From Segniliparus sp051660745 (GTDB lineage Bacteria > Actinomycetota > Actinomycetes > Mycobacteriales > Mycobacteriaceae), in the NCBI RefSeq assembly GCF_051660745.1, contig NZ_JBOFQF010000035.1:119886-183885 (forward strand): DNA of 64,000 nt, written 5' to 3'. The notes below the pieces were generated by a model. The model was not told where the DNA came from. It was given only the letters and a program-made list of their open reading frames with translations, and searched no databases. Both the position numbers and the translations under genes were made by a program. Of this stretch, positions 15,899 through 24,043 are shown piece after piece (position 1 is the stretch's first letter; every line of letters begins with the position of its first letter).

Positions 15899-16553
15899 CC
15901 GCGCCCTGTTCGCCGAGGTACGCGCTCCGGCTGCCGAGCCACAATCCCACGAAGAGCACCTCCTCGATCTCCGCCCTGGAGACTTCGGGGTGCCTGCGCC
16001 ACCACCGGGTCACGCTGATCAGGCCGCCCGAGGTGATCTCGAACAGGGCGATGGCCGCAGGCCTCGCGAAGTCCAGCTCGTCCAACATCGCCGAATCGGG
16101 GCTGTTGCGCAAAAAATCCACGATGCCGGTGCGCACGACCGACCTGATCTCCCGCTGCAACGCGCGGATCTCGGAATCGCTGGAGCCGGGCGTCGTCGCG
16201 CACACGATGTCCCACGCGTCGGGATCGTCCTCCACGAAATCGACGATCACGGAGAGCTTCTGCCGCATCCGCTCGTCCGGCCCGTCTTCCGCGTTGAACG
16301 TCGGCTCCATGCGGAGCATCAGTTTCGCCACTTGCGCCTCGACGACGGCGAGGTACAGGTCTTTCTTCGTCGGGAAATAGTGGTAGAGGACCGTGCGCCG
16401 GACTCCGCTCGCCGTCGCGACCTCGCCCATGCCCGCGTTGTAGCCGTTCGCCGCGAAGACTCGCTTGGCCGCCTCGAGGATCACCTCCCTGCGCTCAGGC
16501 GCGGTCAACCGCCGTTTGCCGCGCTGGAAGGTCTTCGTATGGTCCGCTGGCAT
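15864..16553 (-). CDS. TetR-family transcriptional regulator
   Basis: A 229-residue repressor. The N-terminal HTH has ILEAAKRVFAANGYNAGMGEVATASGVRRTVLYHYFPTKK, quoted here only by its ends: helix 1 at residues 23-36 and recognition segment VLYHYFPTKKDL near 55-66. The rest is the helical ligand-binding and dimer domain. A GAGTAT-G-ATACTC palindrome covers its own -10 element, so autorepression is likely. The last residues (VVTPAGLEPAT) are read from the antisense of the tRNA-Arg gene, meaning the original C-terminus may have been replaced or the stop recruited from the tRNA. It diverges from the SDR gene, a plausible target. Confidence 0.85.
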   Translation of the reverse strand: MPADHTKTFQRGKRRLTAPERREVILEAAKRVFAANGYNAGMGEVATASGVRRTVLYHYFPTKKDLYLAVVEAQVAKLMLRMEPTFNAEDGPDERMRQKLSVIVDFVEDDPDAWDIVCATTPGSSDSEIRALQREIRSVVRTGIVDFLRNSPDSAMLDELDFARPAAIALFEITSGGLISVTRWWRRHPEVSRAEIEEVLFVGLWLGSRSAYLGEQGAVVTPAGLEPAT

Positions 16554-16555
16554 AG

Positions 16556-16568
16556 GAGTATGATACTC
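16556..16568. promoter_or_regulatory. TetR operator overlapping its own -10 element
   Basis: GAGTAT and ATACTC form a perfect 6-bp inverted repeat around one G. On the minus strand the repeat contains TATCAT (16560-16565), which lies exactly 6 bases before the tetR ATG and serves as its -10 box. A bound dimer would block the promoter directly. The SDR promoter lies about 100 bases away. Confidence 0.7.
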
Positions 16569-16668
16569 ATCACTCCCCTGGTCGCGACAGGAGCATCGCC
16601 GCCGATCATGCCGGCCGCAGTCGTATAACGACGTCTGAGGCGCCCCGCCTGGCCCACAACCGCCCTGA

Positions 16669-16674
16669 TATTGT
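16669..16674 (+). promoter_or_regulatory. Extended -10 element of the SDR gene
   Basis: TATTGT preceded by TGA (an extended -10) lies exactly 6 bases before the GTG at 16681. This implies a leaderless transcript and fixes the start codon. Confidence 0.6.
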
Positions 16675-16680
16675 TCGACT

Positions 16681-17511
16681 GTGAGCTATTTCTCAGACAA
16701 AGTGGCCGTGGTGACCGGAGCGGCTTCAGGCATTGGCCGCGCGTTGAGCGTGGAACTGGCGCGGCGCGGGGCGAAACTCGCGATCAGCGACATCGACGTC
16801 GAAGGGCTGGCCGAGACGAAGCGGCTGGTCGAGGCGGCTGGCGCGCAGGTGAAGGCGGACCGTCTCAACGTCGCCGAGGAGCAGGCGGTGTTCCTGTACG
16901 CGGACGAGGTCAAGGCGCACTTCGGCGTGGTGCACCAGGTGTACAACAACGCGGGCATCGCGTTCCTCGGCGATTTCGAGAAGAGCGCGATCAAAGACAT
17001 CGAGCGCGTCGTCGACATCGACTTCTGGGGCGTGGTCTACGGGACCAAAGCCTTCCTGCCGCATCTCATCGCCTCCGGCGACGGGCATGTCGTCAACGTC
17101 TCCAGCGTCTTCGGACTGTTCGCCGTGCCCAGCCAGAGCGCGTACAACGCGGCGAAGTTCGCGGTGCGCGGTTTCACCGAGGCGCTGCGCCAGGAGATGC
17201 GCGCCGCCCGCCGCCCGGTGAAGGTGACCACGGTCCACCCCGGCGGCATCAAGACGAATATCGTCAACAACGCCCAGTTCGACGAGGACTACGACGGGGC
17301 CGCGACGATGCGCCTGTTCCAGCGGTTCGCCCTCACCACGCCGGAGCGGGCCGCGAACATCATCCTCAACGCGGTGGGCCGCAACCGCGCCCGCGTCCTG
17401 GTCGGCCCCGACGCCAAGTTCCTCGACCTCTTCGTGCGCGTGACCGGGTCCTGGTACCAGGGCGCGGTGGAGTTCGTCACGAAACGGGCCATCCCGAAGA
17501 ACCGGTCCTGA
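16681..17511 (+). CDS. Short-chain dehydrogenase/reductase
   Basis: A 276-residue classical SDR. The cofactor motif TGAASGIGR is at residues 12-20, the NNAG motif is present, and catalytic Ser, Tyr and Lys appear as NVSSVFG and SAYNAAK. The acidic SDIDVEG segment after strand 2 suggests preference for NAD(H). The C-terminal half (DLFVRVTGSWYQ) resembles mycobacterial SDRs acting on lipid or xenobiotic alcohols, but the substrate is unknown. It is divergent from the TetR regulator, which may control it, and is followed after about 90 bases by a CsbD-like stress gene. Confidence 0.88.
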   Translation: MSYFSDKVAVVTGAASGIGRALSVELARRGAKLAISDIDVEGLAETKRLVEAAGAQVKADRLNVAEEQAVFLYADEVKAHFGVVHQVYNNAGIAFLGDFEKSAIKDIERVVDIDFWGVVYGTKAFLPHLIASGDGHVVNVSSVFGLFAVPSQSAYNAAKFAVRGFTEALRQEMRAARRPVKVTTVHPGGIKTNIVNNAQFDEDYDGAATMRLFQRFALTTPERAANIILNAVGRNRARVLVGPDAKFLDLFVRVTGSWYQGAVEFVTKRAIPKNRS

Positions 17512-17603
17512 GAGCTGGCCGAAGCCACCGATCCTCAATTTTCGCTAGGGTGGTCAGGGTCCGGCAAATAGCTGGGCTTAGCTCAAACGCGAAGGAATAT
17601 GTC

Positions 17604-17801
17604 ATGAGCATTTCTGACAAAGCAGAAGAATTCGGCGGGAAAGCGAAAGAGGCCGTCGGCGATCTGACCGACAACGACAAGCTCAAGGCCGAAGGGCTGG
17701 CCGACCAGGCCTCCGCGAAGGTCAAACAGGCGGCCGAAGAGGTCGCAGACAAGGCCAAGGGCATTGTCGACAGCATCAAGGACAAGCTGAGCGGCAAATA
17801 G
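17604..17801 (+). CDS. CsbD-family stress protein
   Basis: A 65-residue highly charged, Lys/Ala/Glu-rich helical protein beginning MSISDKAEEFGGKAKEAVG, with the repeating K-A-x-G-x-A-D-Q-A-x-K pattern of the CsbD family. These are small, abundant general-stress proteins of unknown mechanism, often under stress sigma factors. A GAAGGA ribosome site lies 7 bases before the ATG. The gene ends just before a strong bidirectional terminator. Confidence 0.85.
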   Translation: MSISDKAEEFGGKAKEAVGDLTDNDKLKAEGLADQASAKVKQAAEEVADKAKGIVDSIKDKLSGK

Positions 17802-17815
17802 TCCGTAGACGAAAA

Positions 17816-17851
17816 CAGGGGCGCCGCCGAATCATTTCGGCGGCGCCCCTG
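17816..17851. terminator. Bidirectional terminator between the CsbD gene and polA
   Basis: A perfect 16-bp stem (left arm CAGGGGCGCCGCCGAA) closes on the 4-base loop TCAT. T-rich sequence follows on the plus strand (GTTCGTTCT) and GTTTTC follows on the minus strand, so it can end both convergent transcripts. Confidence 0.85.
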
Positions 17852-17880
17852 TTCGTTCTAGAAATCACGCCCGCTGATCT

Positions 17881-20601
17881 TTAGTGGGCGGCCGCGTCCC
17901 AATTGGCCCCGAAGCCGACCGAGACGTCGAGCGGGACCAGCAGCTCGATGGCCGATCCCATCTGCTCGGCGACCAGCTCGGCGAGTTCCTCGCGCTCGCC
18001 GTCCGCGACTTCCAGCACCAGTTCGTCGTGCACTTGCAGCAGCATTCGCGAGCGCATCTTGCGCTCCGCGAGCGCCTCGGACACATGGATCATCGCGACC
18101 TTGATGATGTCGGCGGCGCTGCCCTGGATCGGGGCGTTGAGCGCGGCCCGCTCCGCGACGGCGCGCTGCTGCTGGTTGTCGCTGGTGAGGTCCGGCAGGT
18201 AGCGCCGCCGCCCGAACAGGGTCTCGGTGTACCCCTTGCGCCTAGCCTCTTCGACCACCGCGTGCAGGTAGTCGCGGACTCCGCCGAACCTGGCGAAATA
18301 CGCGTCCATCTGGGCCTTCGCCTCTTCGCCCGAGACGCCGAGCTGCTGGGCGAGGCCGAACGCGGACAAACCGTACGCGAGGCCGTAGCTCATCGCCTTC
18401 ACCCGCCGCCGCAGCTCCGCGCCCACGTCGTCGATCGGCACGCCGAACGCGCGCGAGGCGACGAAGTTGTGCAGGTCCTCGCCGGTGCGGAACGCCTCGA
18501 TGAGGCCCTCGTCCCCGGAGAGGTGCGCCATGATCCGCATCTCGATCTGCGAGTAGTCCGCGGTCATCAAGGCCTCGTGCCCGTCCCCGACCACGAACAC
18601 CCCCCGGATCCGCCGCGCCTCGTCCGTGCGGACCGGGATGTTCTGCAGGTTGGGGTCCGTGGAGGAGAGCCTGCCGGTGGCCGCCACGTCCTGGCGGAAC
18701 GTGGTGTGGATCCGCCCGTCCGGGCCGACCGCCTTGATCAGGCCCTGCGCCGTGGTCATGAGCCTGGTCGCGTCCCGGTGCTCGAGCAAGTGCGACAGGA
18801 ACTCGTGCCGGGTCTTCTCGAAGAGCCACTGCAGCGCGTCGGCGTCCGTGGTGTAGCCCGTCTTGGTCTTCTTCGTCTTGGACATGCCGAGCTCGTCGAA
18901 GAGCACCACCTGCAGCTGCTTGGGCGAGCCGAGGTTGATCTCTTTCCCGATCACGGCGTACGCCGATTCGGCCGCCTGCTTCACGCGCGCGGCGAAGTCG
19001 GCGTGCAGGCCCGCCAGCGCGTCCTGGTCCACCGCGATCCCGGCTTCCTCCATCGTGGCGAGCACGAAGGTGAGCGGCAGCTCCATCGTGCGGAGCAGCT
19101 CGGCGGAACCGGCCTTGTCGAGCACGCCGTCCAGCGCGTCGCCGAGCTCCCGGACGGCAGCGGCCTCCGCGACACAGTCGCGGGACTCCTTGTCGTCCCC
19201 CTCCGCGTCGTCGAGGAGCGAGAGCTGTTTCTGCCCGCTGTCCTCGGGGCCGAGCTGTCGGCGCAGGTACCGCACCGCGAGGTCGGGAAGGTTGAAGGAA
19301 CGCTGCCCCGGCCTGGCGATATACGCGGCGAGCCCGACATCGGTCGTGACGCCCGCGATCTCGGCGAAACCGCTGCCCCGCAGCGCGTGTGTCGCCCACT
19401 TCGCCTCGTGGAACGCCTTGGGCGCGGCAGGGTCGGCGAGCCAGTCGCCGAGCGCCCGGACGTCCTCCGGGGTCATCGCCTCGGTCCGGATCGCCGCGCC
19501 CTGCCCGTCCGCGCTCGCGATCGCGACGAGCCGCGCGCCCCCGCCGTCTTTGAGCGGCGTGCCGCCGCCGCCCGACGGGACCTGCGCGCCGTGCACGGCC
19601 ACGCCGCACCGCGCGCCGCCCGCCGGCCGGACGTGTTCGGCCAGCCATGCGCCGACCGCGCCGGGGGCGAGCAGCTCCCCGTCCACGTCGAAGCCTTCCT
19701 CCGCCTCGGGCTCCACCGCGCTCAAGGTCGCGAACAGCCGGTCGCGGAGCACCCGGAACTCCAGCCGGTCGAAGAGCGCGTGGACCCGCTCCCGGTCCCA
19801 CTGCTGGCGCGCCAGCTCCTCAAGCGTGTGGCCCACCTCCATGTCCCGGACCAGCTCGGTGAGCTGGCGGTTGCGCCGCACCTGGTCGAGGTGGTCGCGC
19901 AGCGCCTGGCCGGTCTTCCCCGTCACCTCGTCGGCCCGCTCCAACAGCCCGGCGAGCGAGCCGTAGGTCCGCACCCAGCCCGACGCGGTCTTCTCGCCGA
20001 CTCCGGGGATCTTCGGCAGGTTGTCGCTCGGGTCGCCCCGCAGCGCGGCGAAGTCGGGGTACTGCGCGGGCGTGAGCCCGTACTTCTCCTCCACCCGCTC
20101 CGGGGTGTAGCGGACCAGGTCCGACACCCCCCGGTTCGGGTACAGCACGGTGACCTCGGGGGTCACGAGCTGCAAAGCGTCCCGGTCCCCGGTCATGATG
20201 AGCACCTGGTAGCCCTGCTGCTGGCCTTGCGTGGCGTAGGTGGCGATGATGTCGTCCGCCTCGAAGCCCTCATGCGCCTCCACCGCGATCCCCAGCGCGG
20301 CGAGGACTTCTTTCATCAGCTCCACCTGCGGCGGGAAAGACTCCGGCGATTTCGAGCGGGTCGCCTTGTACTCGGGGTACATCTCCGAGCGGAACGTCTT
20401 GCGGGACACGTCGAACGCGACCGCGACATGCGTGGGGTCTTCGTCGCGCAGGAGGTTGATGAGCATCGAGACGAAGCCGTAGACCGCGTTCGTCGTCAGG
20501 CCGTCTGCCGTTCGGAAATTCTCCTCGGGCAAGGCGTAGAAAGCCCGGAAGGCGAGCGAATGCCCGTCGAGCAGGAGGAGTTTATGCTTCGGCGAGGTCA
20601 C
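17881..20601 (-). CDS. polA: DNA polymerase I
   Basis: A 906-residue protein with the full three-domain layout: an N-terminal 5'-3' exonuclease (LLLLDGHSLAFRAFYALP and metal-binding acidic residues such as ITGDRDALQL), a central degenerate 3'-5' exonuclease-like domain lacking the acidic quartet, and a C-terminal family A polymerase with DYSQIEMRIMAHLSGD (motif A), YGLAYGLSAFG (motif B region) and QVHDELVLE (motif C). It does gap filling and Okazaki-fragment processing. Actinobacterial PolA usually lacks proofreading, as here. The start is GTG, with TAGACT 6 bases upstream, so it is leaderless. Confidence 0.96.
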   Translation of the reverse strand: MTSPKHKLLLLDGHSLAFRAFYALPEENFRTADGLTTNAVYGFVSMLINLLRDEDPTHVAVAFDVSRKTFRSEMYPEYKATRSKSPESFPPQVELMKEVLAALGIAVEAHEGFEADDIIATYATQGQQQGYQVLIMTGDRDALQLVTPEVTVLYPNRGVSDLVRYTPERVEEKYGLTPAQYPDFAALRGDPSDNLPKIPGVGEKTASGWVRTYGSLAGLLERADEVTGKTGQALRDHLDQVRRNRQLTELVRDMEVGHTLEELARQQWDRERVHALFDRLEFRVLRDRLFATLSAVEPEAEEGFDVDGELLAPGAVGAWLAEHVRPAGGARCGVAVHGAQVPSGGGGTPLKDGGGARLVAIASADGQGAAIRTEAMTPEDVRALGDWLADPAAPKAFHEAKWATHALRGSGFAEIAGVTTDVGLAAYIARPGQRSFNLPDLAVRYLRRQLGPEDSGQKQLSLLDDAEGDDKESRDCVAEAAAVRELGDALDGVLDKAGSAELLRTMELPLTFVLATMEEAGIAVDQDALAGLHADFAARVKQAAESAYAVIGKEINLGSPKQLQVVLFDELGMSKTKKTKTGYTTDADALQWLFEKTRHEFLSHLLEHRDATRLMTTAQGLIKAVGPDGRIHTTFRQDVAATGRLSSTDPNLQNIPVRTDEARRIRGVFVVGDGHEALMTADYSQIEMRIMAHLSGDEGLIEAFRTGEDLHNFVASRAFGVPIDDVGAELRRRVKAMSYGLAYGLSAFGLAQQLGVSGEEAKAQMDAYFARFGGVRDYLHAVVEEARRKGYTETLFGRRRYLPDLTSDNQQQRAVAERAALNAPIQGSAADIIKVAMIHVSEALAERKMRSRMLLQVHDELVLEVADGEREELAELVAEQMGSAIELLVPLDVSVGFGANWDAAAH

Positions 20602-20607
20602 CGGGCC

Positions 20608-20613
20608 AGTCTA
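20608..20613 (-). promoter_or_regulatory. -10 element of the leaderless polA promoter
   Basis: TAGACT lies exactly 6 bases before the polA GTG. The same hexamer and spacing occur before the DUF2971 gene at 27456. Confidence 0.6.
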
Positions 20614-20623
20614 TGCGCTGGCC

Positions 20624-21358
20624 TCAGCTGGCCGAAGGCACTGGGGGCTCCGCATCGGAGGAAGCCGCCGGAGGCTCTGCCTCGGCACGTTTGCGCGGAC
20701 GGGCTTTGCGCGGCGCGGGCTCCTCGAACTCCTCAAGCGGCTCCACCTCGCCCGCGCTCTTCCCGCTGAGCGTCGTGATCACAGTCTCGGCCACGGCTTT
20801 CATGGTCTCGCGGCGGTCCATCGCCGACCGCTGCAGCCATTTGAACGCTTGCGCCTCGGTGAGCTTGTGGGCGTCCATGAGCAGGCCCTTCGCCTGGTCG
20901 ACCACTTTGCGGGCTTCGAACCGCTCCTGGAGGCACAGCACCTCTTTCTCCAGCGCGACGACTTCCTCGAACCGGCTCACCGCGAGCTCGATCGCGGGCG
21001 CGAGGTCGGCCTGCGAGAACGGCTTGACCAAGTACGCCAACGCCCCCGCGTCCCTGGCGCGCTCCACCATGTCCCGCTGGCTGAACGCCGTCAGGATCAC
21101 CACCGGGGCCACGCGGTCTTTCGCGATCTCGCTCGCCGCGTCGATGCCGTCGCGCACCGGCATCTTCACGTCCATGATGACCACGTCCGGGCGCAGCGAC
21201 AGGGCCAGGTCAACGGCGGACTGCCCGTCCGCGGCCTCCCCGACCACGCCGTAGCCTTCCTCTTTGAGCATTTCGACGAGATCGAGACGGATGAGCGCCT
21301 CGTCCTCCGCGACCAGCACCCGCAACGCTCCGTCGCGTGTTTGGACTCCCTCTCCCAA
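20624..21358 (-). CDS. pdtaR: ANTAR-domain response regulator PdtaR
   Basis: A 244-residue two-domain protein. The receiver domain has VLVAEDEALIRLD, the phospho-acceptor Asp in VVIMDVKMP and the conserved Lys in YLVKPFS. A coiled linker and an ANTAR RNA-binding domain (ARKVVDQAKGLLMDAHKLTE, AFKWLQRSAMDRR) follow. In mycobacteria PdtaR is phosphorylated by the kinase PdtaS and binds nascent RNA to prevent termination. An unusual charged, Pro/Glu-rich tail of about 45 residues follows the ANTAR domain. I chose TTG at 21358, which has GAGAGAGG upstream and matches family length. Adjacency to polA matches the mycobacterial gene order. Confidence 0.88.
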   Translation of the reverse strand: MGEGVQTRDGALRVLVAEDEALIRLDLVEMLKEEGYGVVGEAADGQSAVDLALSLRPDVVIMDVKMPVRDGIDAASEIAKDRVAPVVILTAFSQRDMVERARDAGALAYLVKPFSQADLAPAIELAVSRFEEVVALEKEVLCLQERFEARKVVDQAKGLLMDAHKLTEAQAFKWLQRSAMDRRETMKAVAETVITTLSGKSAGEVEPLEEFEEPAPRKARPRKRAEAEPPAASSDAEPPVPSAS

Positions 21359-21529
21359 TGCCTTCGCCTCTCTCGAAATCGGCCCAGACGGACCGTGTCC
21401 TCTTGCTCCTCCGCCAATGGAATACGCACCGCACTCTACGGGATCGCGACCACGGCGTCGACTCCCAGACCGATCCGCCCAGCCTGGCGCAGCAGCCATT
21501 ATATGGCTTGATATACCCCAGAGGGAGCG

Positions 21530-22360
21530 CTACCCCCACCGCCGGAGCAAGAAGACCCCCTCGCGGAGCCGGTCGACGAATTCGGCGAGCGCCGGACGGG
21601 TGAACTCGACGCGGCTGCTCGGCGCCTGCGGCGCAGACGACGCGGAGACGACCCTCGGCTCCTCGCCGGGCTCGAGCTCGACGTAGACCATGAGCGTGCG
21701 GCCGGAGGCCTCGCAGGTCCCCAGGCGGATGCGCTGGTTCCCGTATGCCGACCAGGCTCCTTGGCGGTCGAACCAGTTCTTGACGACCCGCTGCCCCTCC
21801 TTGAAGAGGCCGAGCGCCTCCTGCGCGCCCTCGCGCGTGAACCACACGTCCGTCCTCGCGCCGTCGTCGGAGACGTATTTGGAGAGGACCAAAGGATCGT
21901 GCCCCTCGGCGCGCTCCGCGCACAAGGTGAGCTCGCCGCCCGCCACCCGCACGGCGGCGAGCTCGCGGTGGTCGATCCGGGCCTCTTGCTCCCTGTCGCC
22001 GAGCCCGGGGAAGTCCAGGGCGCGGTCCTCGCCCGGCGGCGGCAGGTGCGCGCGCCGGACGAGCCTTGCGATGTCGGCCTTGGCGATATAGCCGCACACC
22101 AGCAGGAGGTCCACGTACTCGGAGCCGGTCGCTTCGGCGATGCGCCGGAGCTCTTCGATGCTGGGCAGGTCGCCGTCCTCCGCCCACCTGCGCTGGGAGT
22201 ACACGCTGATCCCGGTCAGCTCGGCGATCCTCTGCCGCGTGAGGTCGCACCGGCATCTGGCCCGCTCGAACCAAGCCGCCCACGCGGTGGGCGGATCGTG
22301 CCGTTTGACCACGACGTCAACAGGGTCAAGGCCGACGACATCGGCTTTCCGCCTTGGCAT
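21530..22360 (-). CDS. Helix-turn-helix (Xre-like) regulator with unknown C-terminal domain
   Basis: A 276-residue protein. Residues about 34-90 form an Xre-type HTH (LTRQRIAELTGISVYSQRRWAE, then LPSIEELRRIAEATG). The remainder, with TDVWFTREGAQEALGLFKEG and LMVYVELEPGEE, matches no family I recognise. It begins at ATG, with TAGTAT 6 bases upstream. It diverges from the MpaB-type oxygenase operon, and the two tandem palindromes between them are candidate binding sites for this protein or for the TetR protein at the far end of the operon. Confidence 0.7.
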   Translation of the reverse strand: MPRRKADVVGLDPVDVVVKRHDPPTAWAAWFERARCRCDLTRQRIAELTGISVYSQRRWAEDGDLPSIEELRRIAEATGSEYVDLLLVCGYIAKADIARLVRRAHLPPPGEDRALDFPGLGDREQEARIDHRELAAVRVAGGELTLCAERAEGHDPLVLSKYVSDDGARTDVWFTREGAQEALGLFKEGQRVVKNWFDRQGAWSAYGNQRIRLGTCEASGRTLMVYVELEPGEEPRVVSASSAPQAPSSRVEFTRPALAEFVDRLREGVFLLRRWG

Positions 22361-22366
22361 GACTCG

Positions 22367-22372
22367 ATACTA
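22367..22372 (-). promoter_or_regulatory. -10 element of the leaderless Xre-like gene
   Basis: TAGTAT on the minus strand lies exactly 6 bases before the ATG at 22360, with no ribosome site between. Confidence 0.6.
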
Positions 22373-22402
22373 CGGCCTCGGCGCGGATGCTGCGCCCCGG
22401 CA

Positions 22403-22426
22403 GCAATAGGCACGAGTGCCTATTGC
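22403..22426. promoter_or_regulatory. Operator palindrome 1 of the oxygenase operon
   Basis: Arms GCAATAGGCAC and GTGCCTATTGC are perfect complements around GA. This is the first of two related sites with core ATAGnCAC-nA-GTGnCTAT. Confidence 0.75.
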
Positions 22427-22428
22427 TT

Positions 22429-22446
22429 ATAGACACAAGTGTCTAT
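22429..22446. promoter_or_regulatory. Operator palindrome 2 of the oxygenase operon
   Basis: Arms ATAGACAC and GTGTCTAT are perfect complements around AA. Its centre is 23 bases from that of palindrome 1, about two helical turns, so two dimers could bind the same DNA face. Confidence 0.75.
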
Positions 22447-22513
22447 TGCTGTTAGCATGAGTCGCAGATCACTTTTGACGTTGATCGCGCAGTCGTCCGA
22501 CAGGAGAGCACTC

Positions 22514-24043
22514 ATGACGAGCCAGGCAGCGCAGGCCGACGCGGCGGCGCAGCACGACGGGCATCCGTTCGACTACTACCGGCGGGACGGCATGGCGCTG
22601 CGGCCCGCGCCGCCGCGAGTCCGGTTCGACGACATCTGGACCCCTGCGCGCCAAAACATCCTGGAGGGCTGGATCGACTTCCAAACGAAGCCAAGGGAGA
22701 CCGAGCCGGTGCGGAAGGTGATCGACCACATGTGGCAGGGGGACGAGCTGATGGACGCGGTGGTCGAACAGTTCCGCGAGATGGGCATGGCCGAGGGCCG
22801 AAAACTCTTGGACCAGGCGCTCGACCACGGGATCGAGTCTGTCCCTGACGCGCCCGCAGAGCTGGTCGCGCTGTTCGAGCCCCTTGACCGCACGCCGGAG
22901 TGGCTGGACTGGGAGCTGTGGGAGCGCGGGCGGGTGCTGTGGAACAACGCCTCGCTCGCCGGAGGCCTCGGCATGCTCGTCGGGGACGTGTTCGGCACCT
23001 TCGTCGGCGACGACGTCGCGTATGCGGTGGGCGAGACGGGACGACTGGTGCAGGACAATTTGCGCCGGAGCCTGGAGACGGGGGCCTGGTTCCGGGCGGT
23101 GACGCTCAAAGGGGCGTTGGAGCGGTTCGCGGAGCCGTTCAAAGACACCGTGCGGGTGCGGCTCATGCACTCGCAGGTGCGCGCAGGGCTGCGGCGGCGC
23201 TGGGGCGACGACCCGGACGCGCCCGCGGCGGCGGGCGCGTCCGGCCCGCGCGGCGCGTTCGCGGCGCATGGCGACCCGATCTCCAGCGCGTGGATGATGG
23301 TGGCCGCGACGACGTTCGCGTTGCAGCCGCTCTTGGTGGACCACGCGCACGGGCGCACATGCACGTGGGCGGACTTGGACGCGGTGACGATGTATTGGAA
23401 CTACATCGCGCACGTCTTCGGGGTGGCCGACGACATCATCCCCCGCGACGCCAGGGCGGCGGTCGAAATCATGGACTGGGGCGTCGCGCACGCGGGCGGG
23501 CCGTCGCCGTGGACGGACGTGCAGGCGCGCGCCGCCTTCGACCGGCCGGGGGGCTCCGGCCTGATCACGCGGGCCCTGCTCACGCCGATGCTCGGGCTGA
23601 TGACGTACTACAGCGGCGAACGGTTGACGCGGGCGCTCATCGGCGGCACCCGGATGCGGGACGTGGACCTGCGGCTCTGGACCGCGCTCGGCAAGGCCTT
23701 CGTCTGGGGGAACGTCGGGTTCCGGCGGGTCGCCGACGTGCTGCCGGGCGCGGCGCGGCGGGCCGAGGCACGCACGACGGCTCCGGTCTACCGCTCGCAC
23801 GAGTTCATGGAACGGCTCGCCGCGCGGCGCGGCCTGAGCGGCACGCCGTTCGACCACCACAACACGACGGCGGGCGTCGCACAGGGCGGGGCCATCCCCG
23901 CGCCGCCGCCCTTGTCCCGCTGCCCCGTCCCGCATGAGCCGACATCCTGCGCAGGCCGACGCCCCGCACAGGAGCACGCGAGGACCAATCGCGCGGACTT
24001 GCGGCCCGAACCCCTCGCCCGAGGAAAGGAAGATTCACGATGA
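22514..24043 (+). CDS. MpaB/DUF2236-type oxygenase
   Basis: A 509-residue protein of the oxygenase MpaB (DUF2236) group, which includes latex-clearing protein and related haem oxygenases. The conserved core is TVRVRLMHSQVRAGL, with a candidate haem-ligand His in MHSQVR, followed by WMMVAATTFALQP and the MYWNYIAHVFGV helix. The C-terminal 60 residues are low-complexity and Pro/Arg-rich. I chose the ATG at 22514 for AGGAG 7 bases upstream; the reading frame extends back into the operators but has no ribosome site there. It overlaps the next gene as ATGA. Substrate is unknown; family members cleave isoprenoid or lipid double bonds. Confidence 0.8.
   Translation: MTSQAAQADAAAQHDGHPFDYYRRDGMALRPAPPRVRFDDIWTPARQNILEGWIDFQTKPRETEPVRKVIDHMWQGDELMDAVVEQFREMGMAEGRKLLDQALDHGIESVPDAPAELVALFEPLDRTPEWLDWELWERGRVLWNNASLAGGLGMLVGDVFGTFVGDDVAYAVGETGRLVQDNLRRSLETGAWFRAVTLKGALERFAEPFKDTVRVRLMHSQVRAGLRRRWGDDPDAPAAAGASGPRGAFAAHGDPISSAWMMVAATTFALQPLLVDHAHGRTCTWADLDAVTMYWNYIAHVFGVADDIIPRDARAAVEIMDWGVAHAGGPSPWTDVQARAAFDRPGGSGLITRALLTPMLGLMTYYSGERLTRALIGGTRMRDVDLRLWTALGKAFVWGNVGFRRVADVLPGAARRAEARTTAPVYRSHEFMERLAARRGLSGTPFDHHNTTAGVAQGGAIPAPPPLSRCPVPHEPTSCAGRRPAQEHARTNRADLRPEPLARGKEDSR

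Noticed and set aside
15691..16215. Peptide with a DPSRTRTCDLEIRR segment on the minus strand
   Set aside because: This is the well-known spurious translation of a tRNA gene, not a protein.
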